Below, in pieces: positions 62,201 through 64,000 of a stretch of 64,000 nt of DNA. The notes below the pieces were generated by a model. The model searched no databases and had not been told where the DNA came from. It saw only the letters and a program-made list of their open reading frames with translations. The DNA comes from Glandiceps talaboti (taxonomy: Eukaryota > Hemichordata > Enteropneusta > Spengelidae). A program made the translations under genes and the position numbers. The stretch covers positions 25,387,723-25,451,722 of the forward strand of contig NC_135556.1 in the NCBI RefSeq assembly GCF_964340395.1, read 5' to 3'. How positions within the stretch are numbered: position 1 is the first letter of the stretch; each line of letters starts with the position of its first letter.

Positions 62201-64000
62201 ATCTTGCCCAAGAAATGTAACAGGGCTATAACCCTACCTTTCATACCTTGATTGACATGTGCCTGTGCCAACAAATCACTTGCTGCTCTCACAATTGCAC
62301 TGGTAATGTTGATAGCATTATTCCTGGATTGCATCTCAGCAGCTGCTTGACTACTTGGAGGAGACTGGAGTTCTCCTTCACTTGGAATTCTAAAATTTTG
62401 AAGTTAAAATAAAAGAAACTTTTATCAGAACATTGTAAAAACTTGTCAATCACATCAGTATGAATACAAATACAACTAGGCTTGGAAGAATGAAAATTTG
62501 TCAATTATAGCAAGATGAATATATCGATACAATCGTGAACTTGTAAGAGTCAAAGACAGTTAATATAGTGTCACTGAGAATATCAGTTTCATCAGTTTCC
62601 ATGTTACTGCACATGGAGGGCAGGGGTGGGGGAGTGGGGGGGGGGACTTCCTGTCCCCATGTCACTGAGATTATCAGTTCCATATTACTGTACATGGGGG
62701 ATGAAAAAACTTCCTATCCCCTGAAAGACACATAATATCTAAAGCAATTGCTACTTACGAATAATATAAAACAGTAGGCAGTTGTCCTCGTGTGTGAGTT
62801 GTACCATTGCTACTTAAAGAACATGAACTGAAATTAAATGTTACACCATCAGGTCCTTTTACATGTGATAAACCTACGTCACCGTTCGATGTCCTGTTAC
62901 CATGATTACGAAGACGAACAGCATATTTTACACCTTCCTGCAATAATTAAGTAGAAACAAGTCTTTACTGCAGACACATCCCCAACTATACAATAACACA
63001 GTAGGTATATAAGCATATGCCACTACTTTGTGTCTATGCCAAAGTTGGTAAGAATTCCTGCAAGTGTAATTTCTTGTTTTTTTTATACTGCACTTGTTCC
63101 AGCAGTAAATGAAGACAAATATGGTTAGATAGCCAACCAAATGATGCTATCTGTGTCTATGTCAAAGTTGTTAAGAATTCCTACTAGTATAGAATCCTGG
63201 GTTTTTATACTGTACTTGTTCTAGCAGTAAATGAGGACTAAAATTGGTTGAATCTTTGACTAGTTTCACAGCTCAATAATCTTTTTCTACAAGTTAGATT
63301 TAAGTTACAATTACAATATTTATTAACCTTCTTACCACCAATTCTTGGTATCTAAGAATGCCCTGGCAATTCCAACTTTACTGCTCAAGCAAAGACATTC
63401 AGATGACCACACAGATTTTTTACAAATTCTAACGACAACTGTTTTGTAACAATAAGACTACCACACCTCGTTCCACATAGCGTAATAGATTGTTTATCCT
63501 AACCTACCATATTCAATATGTGAAAGTGAAGAGAAAGTCAGGTGCAAGTAACAAGTAATTTAAAGCCAAATTTAAATATAAACAATTGCAGTATAAAGTA
63601 AAATACTGTTCATAGAAATTTATAAATGTTTTGATTAGAAACAGACTGATTTACCTTAATTGGTACATGTCTCTCAAATCTGATCTCAGCAATGTCATTT
63701 ACACAGTCATCTGGTCCATAACTTCCTTTGATTATTTCCAATGAGTTCCAGCGATGATTATGACCATCACTATTACTTTCAATCTACAAATAAATACATA
63801 AAATACCTTTCATCACCAATGGCTATGATATATGATACAAATACTTGTTTTATAATTTGAACGATATTAAAAAAGAAACAAATGAACATTGAAATCAGGA
63901 ATTTATCTACACACTTACATCACCTAACAGTTCAAGTTCATACTCATATTGTCCAAGTCTAAAACACTTACACCACCTAACAGTTCAAGTTCATATTGTC
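34517..64000 (-). CDS. MYCBP2: MYCBP2/PAM/Highwire/RPM-1 E3 ubiquitin ligase, 3' part (42 exons, 5' end outside window)
   Basis: Atypical RING-Cys-relay E3 ligase of neurons that controls axon growth, synapse formation and axon survival. The spliced exons give 2893 residues from inside PHR domain 2 to the stop; human MYCBP2 is about 4680 residues, so the RCC1 and PHR1 parts lie beyond 64000. In order from the first complete exon: rest of PHR2 (1-103), filamin-like repeat (about 475-645), two related repeats with the pattern IRS.PSL.....G (about 685-870), Ser/Pro/Lys-rich linker with conserved [12 protein letters not shown] block and Cys/His element (about 990-1665), DOC/APC10-like domain (about 1950-2120), RING (about 2644-2694) and tandem-cysteine domain to the end. 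The relay cysteine (GGEARC), glutamate (TEL), second cysteine (FFCFGTTHF) and histidine (CNPCH) of the human enzyme are all present. Exon phases agree throughout. Identity is very sure; edges come from GT/AG sites and similarity. Confidence 0.97.
35189..35354 (-). CDS. MYCBP2: MYCBP2 exon W41 (esterifying cysteine)
   Basis: [20 protein letters not shown] then [14 protein letters not shown]. The downstream catalytic cysteine (human Cys4572) is at 35280-35282; the flanking Phe and His residues are kept. Confidence 0.97.
36059..36166 (-). CDS. MYCBP2: MYCBP2 exon W40 (relay cysteine)
   Basis: 36 codons. GGEARC carries the upstream relay cysteine (codon at 36140-36142; human Cys4520). [18 protein letters not shown] carries the equivalent of Glu4534. 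Confidence 0.96.
36812..37080. repeat. CAGG/CAGA/CA compound repeat
   Basis: On the transcript (minus) strand it reads TG units, then TCTG units, then four CCTG units. Intron between W39 and W40. Confidence 0.96.
37171..37380 (-). CDS. MYCBP2: MYCBP2 exon W39 (RING to tandem-cysteine linker)
   Basis: 70 codons. Contains [20 protein letters not shown] and [14 protein letters not shown]. Confidence 0.97.
37712..37819 (-). CDS. MYCBP2: MYCBP2 exon W38 (RING)
   Basis: 36 codons. Contains [20 protein letters not shown] and [12 protein letters not shown], completing the RING zinc ligands. Confidence 0.97.
38080..38271 (-). CDS. MYCBP2: MYCBP2 exon W37 (start of RING)
   Basis: 64 codons. Contains [22 protein letters not shown] and [19 protein letters not shown]. 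The last holds the first RING Cys pair (CMIC). Confidence 0.97.
38467..38573 (-). CDS. MYCBP2: MYCBP2 exon W36
   Basis: Contains [20 protein letters not shown] then CSDQDCQ; matches human ACRFCGSRSG and CSDADCQ. Confidence 0.95.
38643..38725. repeat. (GT)n microsatellite
   Basis: Interrupted then pure GT run, in the short intron between W35 and W36. Confidence 0.97.
38751..38886 (-). CDS. MYCBP2: MYCBP2 exon W35
   Basis: 45 codons plus 1 nt. Contains [20 protein letters not shown]. Two in-frame donors 3 nt apart (exon ends at 38754 or 38751) would change one residue; GTGAGT (38751) looks stronger. Confidence 0.92.
39077..39140. repeat. (CA)n microsatellite
   Basis: About 31 units in the intron between W34 and W35. 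Confidence 0.97.
39315..39443 (-). CDS. MYCBP2: MYCBP2 exon W34 (B-box-like zinc element)
   Basis: 43 codons. Contains [20 protein letters not shown] and [20 protein letters not shown], with spaced Cys/His residues of a zinc-binding fold just before the RING region. Confidence 0.96.
39650..39727. repeat. (CAGA)n with CAGG units
   Basis: About 19 tetranucleotide units; TCTG then CCTG on the transcript strand. Intron between W33 and W34. Confidence 0.96.
39883..39987 (-). CDS. MYCBP2: MYCBP2 exon W33
   Basis: 35 codons, [20 protein letters not shown] then [13 protein letters not shown]. Confidence 0.96.
40268..40520 (+). mobile_element. 3' end of a CR1/L2-type LINE (truncated, frameshifted)
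   Basis: Non-LTR retrotransposon remnant in the intron between W32 and W33, antisense to the gene. The end of the reverse-transcriptase ORF is visible: [11 protein letters not shown] in one frame, then [19 protein letters not shown] and a stop (40404-40406) in another, so it is frameshifted. A short 3' UTR with TGGCGCTATACGAA and a tail of seven ATTG/TGAT units follows. The 5' part is absent, as usual after truncated insertion. Confidence 0.8.
40530..40649 (-). CDS. MYCBP2: MYCBP2 exon W32
   Basis: 40 codons. Contains [20 protein letters not shown] and ECMKTHT. Donor ACA|GTAAGT, with the 3' tail of a LINE fragment 9 bp into the intron. Confidence 0.95.
40792..40903 (-). CDS. MYCBP2: MYCBP2 exon W31
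   Basis: Contains [20 protein letters not shown] then KDMSA; matches human HWWMKGSTPTQISEIIIKLIKDMAA. Confidence 0.94.
41363..41646 (-). CDS. MYCBP2: MYCBP2 exon W30
   Basis: 94 codons plus 2 nt. Contains [20 protein letters not shown] and [18 protein letters not shown]. Donor AAG|GTCAGT. Confidence 0.95.
41766..41803 (+). repeat. (GGGGGT)n G-rich tract
   Basis: Six GGG or longer runs on the plus strand; potential G-quadruplex in the intron between W29 and W30. Confidence 0.85.
42175..42435 (-). CDS. MYCBP2: MYCBP2 exon W29
   Basis: 87 codons. Starts [20 protein letters not shown] and contains [20 protein letters not shown]. Degenerate copies of its acceptor region follow at 42440-42640. 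Confidence 0.96.
42421..42640. repeat. Degenerate about 32-bp repeats derived from the W29 acceptor
   Basis: Copies of ATGTGAGTACATACCTAGAA then AACATACCAATT; the rightmost two are near-identical. The first unit overlaps exon W29 and its acceptor. Confidence 0.82.
42731..42811 (-). CDS. MYCBP2: MYCBP2 exon W28
   Basis: 27 codons, [20 protein letters not shown] then KQ; near-identical to human. Confidence 0.95.
42937..44397. repeat. 21-bp minisatellite, about 69 copies
   Basis: Two main variants alternate: TGACACTTGTAGACAATTAC+A and TGACATTTGTGCATAGTTAC+A. Fills most of the intron between W27 and W28. Confidence 0.97.
44413..44727 (-). CDS. MYCBP2: MYCBP2 exon W27 (end of DOC-like domain)
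   Basis: 105 codons. Contains [18 protein letters not shown] and [20 protein letters not shown]. Donor AAG|GTAAAG. The 21-bp minisatellite begins about 15 bp behind the donor, and the reading frame stays open into it. Confidence 0.96.
44746..44848. repeat. (ATTT)n and (ATTC)n tracts
   Basis: Two tetranucleotide tracts around 44748-44793 and 44823-44847. Confidence 0.9.
45097..45162 (-). CDS. MYCBP2: MYCBP2 exon W26 (DOC-like domain)
   Basis: 22 codons, [20 protein letters not shown] then KQ, matching human NKVTSMTFL. Donor CAG|GTCAGT. Confidence 0.93.
45477..45545. repeat. 52-bp duplication of W25 exon end and donor
   Basis: AAACTTACACCAAGATCTCT occurs at 45469-45488 and again 52 bp to the right. 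Confidence 0.93.
45529..45753 (-). CDS. MYCBP2: MYCBP2 exon W25 (DOC/APC10-like domain)
   Basis: 75 codons. Contains [20 protein letters not shown] and [10 protein letters not shown], the DOC-domain core. Donor GGT|GTAAGT. A second copy of exon end plus donor lies 52 bp into the intron. Confidence 0.96.
46028..46354 (-). CDS. MYCBP2: MYCBP2 exon W24
   Basis: 109 codons. Contains [31 protein letters not shown] and [19 protein letters not shown]. Donor CAT|GTAAGT. Confidence 0.96.
46812..46955 (-). CDS. MYCBP2: MYCBP2 exon W23
   Basis: 48 codons. Contains [20 protein letters not shown] followed by [15 protein letters not shown] and a charged stretch. Confidence 0.95.
47259..47446 (-). CDS. 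MYCBP2: MYCBP2 exon W22
   Basis: Contains [20 protein letters not shown] and [18 protein letters not shown]. Acceptor ATTTCAG, donor CAG|GTAAAG. Confidence 0.95.
47687..47980. mobile_element. MITE-like element with 54-bp terminal inverted repeats
   Basis: Ends 47687-47740 and 47927-47980 are inverted copies sharing TTGACATCAGACCATGGA and AACCTGTTACAAACAGA. An internal inverted pair (GAACAGTTTTATTGCC and GGCTATAAAACTGTTC) lies inside. No transposase frame, 294 bp in all, in the intron between W21 and W22. Target duplication not resolved. Confidence 0.78.
48256..48438 (-). CDS. MYCBP2: MYCBP2 exon W21
   Basis: 60 codons with split ends. Contains IPFQRSISM and [14 protein letters not shown], matching human TVFQRSYSV and IPRRRVNSGDT. 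Donor ACAG|GTAGGA. Confidence 0.88.
48877..50901 (-). CDS. MYCBP2: MYCBP2 exon W20 (giant linker exon)
   Basis: 675 codons. A Ser/Pro/Lys-rich part with many SPK motifs is followed by [20 protein letters not shown] and [15 protein letters not shown]. Then come a Lys-rich helix, a Cys/His element ([46 protein letters not shown]) and [19 protein letters not shown]. All conserved blocks match the human linker in order. Donor CCAG|GTAAGT. Confidence 0.96.
51396..51602 (-). CDS. MYCBP2: MYCBP2 exon W19 (Ser/Gly homopolymers)
   Basis: 68 codons joined in phase on both sides. A low-complexity Ala, Ser, Gly, Ser/Thr tract arises from AGT and GGT trinucleotide repeats (51520-51590). No strong family similarity; support comes from phase and splice sites. 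Confidence 0.72.
51670..51846. repeat. (CA)n-rich microsatellite
   Basis: CA units with CG, AT and GA interruptions in the intron between W18 and W19. Confidence 0.96.
51903..52158 (-). CDS. MYCBP2: MYCBP2 exon W18
   Basis: 85 codons plus 1 nt. Contains [20 protein letters not shown] and WSLARSRD, then a variable acidic tail. Ends with a weak donor TCAG|GTACAC. Confidence 0.9.
52942..53081 (-). CDS. MYCBP2: MYCBP2 exon W17
   Basis: Contains [20 protein letters not shown], matching human GGPGMYKVVKTGPSGHNIRS. Donor GAT|GTGAGT. Confidence 0.94.
53161..53415. repeat. (TG)n-rich compound microsatellite
   Basis: TG runs with TCTG and TCAG interruptions in the intron between W16 and W17. Confidence 0.96.
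53467..53563 (-). CDS. MYCBP2: MYCBP2 exon W16
   Basis: 32 codons plus 1 nt, basic and variable ([19 protein letters not shown]). Family similarity is weak, but phases and splice sites fit. A degenerate copy of its acceptor and start lies 122 bp upstream in the intron. Confidence 0.8.
53974..55023. repeat. 35-bp minisatellite, about 30 copies
   Basis: Unit contains CTTGATGTACAAATTATGTG then TGAAATCTTACTAAC. Variants differ at two positions (T/A and C/G) and form a 3-unit pattern toward 54550-55000. Lies directly behind the donor of W15. Confidence 0.98.
55039..55293 (-). CDS. MYCBP2: MYCBP2 exon W15
   Basis: 85 codons. Contains [35 protein letters not shown] and [13 protein letters not shown], all near-identical to human. 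Donor GAG|GTAAGT is followed within about 15 bp by the 35-bp minisatellite. Confidence 0.96.
55577..55630. repeat. (CAGA)n microsatellite
   Basis: About 13 units in the intron between W14 and W15. Confidence 0.97.
56134..56225 (-). CDS. MYCBP2: MYCBP2 exon W14
   Basis: 31 codons, Pro-rich linker ([17 protein letters not shown]) following the filamin-like repeat; matches the human DPPKGMIPPG linker. Donor AAG|GTGAGC. Confidence 0.88.
56405..56545. repeat. 63-64-bp tandem copies of W13 exon end and donor
   Basis: CAACTTACCAATTG occurs three times, 63 and 64 bp apart, with flanking exon-like sequence (TCCAGGTGTTCT). Confidence 0.92.
56538..56653 (-). CDS. MYCBP2: MYCBP2 exon W13 (filamin-like repeat)
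   Basis: Contains [20 protein letters not shown] and [11 protein letters not shown]. Donor ATTG|GTAAGT. Two degenerate copies of the exon end with donor lie in the intron at 56475 and 56411. Confidence 0.95.
57160..57404 (-). CDS. MYCBP2: MYCBP2 exon W12 (filamin-like repeat)
   Basis: 81 codons plus 2 nt. Starts [12 protein letters not shown] and contains [20 protein letters not shown]; matches the filamin-like segment. Confidence 0.95.
57645..57765. repeat. 38-39-bp triplication of W11 exon end and donor
   Basis: TTACCCTAAGATT followed by GTACAAGATC occurs three times; only the rightmost copy is within the exon. Confidence 0.94.
57731..57875 (-). CDS. MYCBP2: MYCBP2 exon W11 (start of filamin-like repeat)
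   Basis: Contains [14 protein letters not shown] and [18 protein letters not shown]. Donor AGG|GTAAGT. The last 33 nt and the donor are repeated twice more in the intron (copied ends at 57692 and 57654). Confidence 0.94.
58696..58868 (-). CDS. MYCBP2: MYCBP2 exon W10
   Basis: 57 codons plus 2 nt. Contains [20 protein letters not shown] and SGGRLAR, matching the segment just before the filamin-like repeat. Confidence 0.93.
59083..59485. repeat. (TG)n(TCTG)n(CCTG)n compound repeat
   Basis: On the plus strand a long TG run passes into TCTG units, then mixed CCTG and TCTG units. About 400 bp in the intron between W9 and W10. Confidence 0.97.
59515..59658 (-). CDS. MYCBP2: MYCBP2 exon W9
   Basis: 48 codons. 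Contains [20 protein letters not shown] followed by an acidic stretch ([11 protein letters not shown]). A large TG/TCTG/CCTG repeat starts about 30 bp behind the donor CAG|GTATAG. Confidence 0.93.
59905..60023 (-). CDS. MYCBP2: MYCBP2 exon W8
   Basis: Contains [20 protein letters not shown], almost identical to human. Acceptor TTGTAG, donor GAG|GTAAGA. Confidence 0.96.
60315..60519 (-). CDS. MYCBP2: MYCBP2 exon W7
   Basis: 68 codons plus 1 nt. Contains [20 protein letters not shown] and [11 protein letters not shown]. Acceptor TTATAG, donor CAG|GTATGT. Confidence 0.95.
60659..60724. repeat. Near-perfect inverted repeat (hairpin)
   Basis: Arms 60659-60684 and 60698-60724 around a 13-nt loop, differing by one inserted base and one substitution. 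Intron between W6 and W7. Confidence 0.92.
60977..61075. repeat. About 50-bp tandem duplication next to W6 donor
   Basis: AACTGTAATTCACTACA and AATATGTGATGGGTTTGATT occur twice, ending about 15 bp from the donor of W6. Confidence 0.9.
61090..61317 (-). CDS. MYCBP2: MYCBP2 exon W6
   Basis: 76 codons, phase 0. Starts [14 protein letters not shown] and ends [18 protein letters not shown], a near-identical family signature. Donor AAA|GTAAGA. Confidence 0.95.
61834..61934 (-). CDS. MYCBP2: MYCBP2 exon W5
   Basis: Encodes [19 protein letters not shown] and [11 protein letters not shown], matching the ELLSSSSLFSMLLPLIIAYIGPVAA segment of the family. Donor AGA|GTAAGT. Confidence 0.93.
62247..62389 (-). 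CDS. MYCBP2: MYCBP2 exon W4
   Basis: 47 codons with split codons at both ends. Contains [16 protein letters not shown], matching the helix after PHR2. Donor CAAG|GTATGA. Confidence 0.88.
62617..62650 (+). repeat. G-rich tract
   Basis: GGGG-rich run with a 10-G stretch in the intron between W3 and W4. Confidence 0.75.
62759..62937 (-). CDS. MYCBP2: MYCBP2 exon W3 (PHR2)
   Basis: 59 codons plus 2 nt. Contains [19 protein letters not shown] and [16 protein letters not shown], the most conserved end of PHR2. Donor TC|GTAAGT. Confidence 0.95.
63655..63783 (-). CDS. MYCBP2: MYCBP2 exon W2 (PHR2)
   Basis: 43 codons, phase 0 at both ends. Contains [15 protein letters not shown] and [14 protein letters not shown], matching PHR domain 2. 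Acceptor TTTGTAG, donor AAG|GTAAAT. Confidence 0.93.
63919..64000 (-). CDS. MYCBP2: MYCBP2 exon W1 (partial, PHR2, duplicated 3' end)
   Basis: Cut by the window edge. It encodes QYELELLG or [10 protein letters not shown], matching the HEYELEVL strand of PHR2. Two copies of the exon end plus GTAAGTG donor occur, with exon ends at 63972 and 63919 (53 bp apart); which one is used cannot be decided here. Confidence 0.55.

Overview
The window comes from an AT-rich animal nuclear genome. Introns are spliced with GT-AG ends, the proteins are animal-specific, and there are many microsatellites and minisatellites. Protein similarity suggests a bilaterian invertebrate (lophotrochozoan or non-vertebrate deuterostome). 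I cannot name the species. No prokaryotic operon, CRISPR array, rRNA or convincing tRNA was seen.

Two genes are recognised, both on the minus strand. (1) 64000 to 34517 is the 3' part of the MYCBP2/PAM/Highwire/RPM-1 gene, a giant neuronal RING-Cys-relay E3 ubiquitin ligase. I traced 41 complete coding exons plus one cut by the window edge. The complete exons sum to 8682 nt, an exact multiple of three, giving 2893 residues and a stop. They run from inside the second PHR domain through a filamin-like repeat, a Ser/Pro/Lys-rich linker, a DOC/APC10-like domain, the RING and the tandem-cysteine domain. (2) 30757 to 14688 is a PLEKHM1/PLEKHM3-type gene: an N-terminal RUN domain, a Ser-rich linker and a C-terminal Rubicon-homology zinc domain. 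Sixteen exons give about 804 residues. No PH domain is encoded between RUN and RH. The two genes are in tandem about 3.8 kb apart. MYCBP2 drives ubiquitin signalling in axons and synapses; PLEKHM proteins couple late endosomes, lysosomes and autophagosomes. No functional link is implied by proximity alone.

The left part (1 to about 12.8 kb) holds no gene I can recognise: only short tandem repeats, two full CRE palindromes and weak promoter-like or structured signals. No plus-strand gene was recognised anywhere; long plus-strand reading frames are shadows of repeats or of the minus-strand exons.

The most unusual feature is that exon edges have repeatedly seeded tandem duplications. At several MYCBP2 exons the last 30-65 nt of the exon together with its 5' splice site is copied two or three times into the intron (63.9, 57.7, 56.5, 45.5 kb). 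At two others the 3' splice site and exon start are copied (53.6, 42.5 kb). At 54.0-55.0 kb a 35-bp minisatellite places about 30 donor-like sites directly behind a real donor. The PLEKHM-like gene has its C-terminal codons and stop copied into the 3' UTR. The introns also hold a probable MITE (47.7-48.0 kb), a LINE 3' end 9 bp from a splice donor (40.3-40.5 kb), a near-perfect hairpin (60.7 kb), and (TG)n(TCTG)n(CCTG)n compound repeats.
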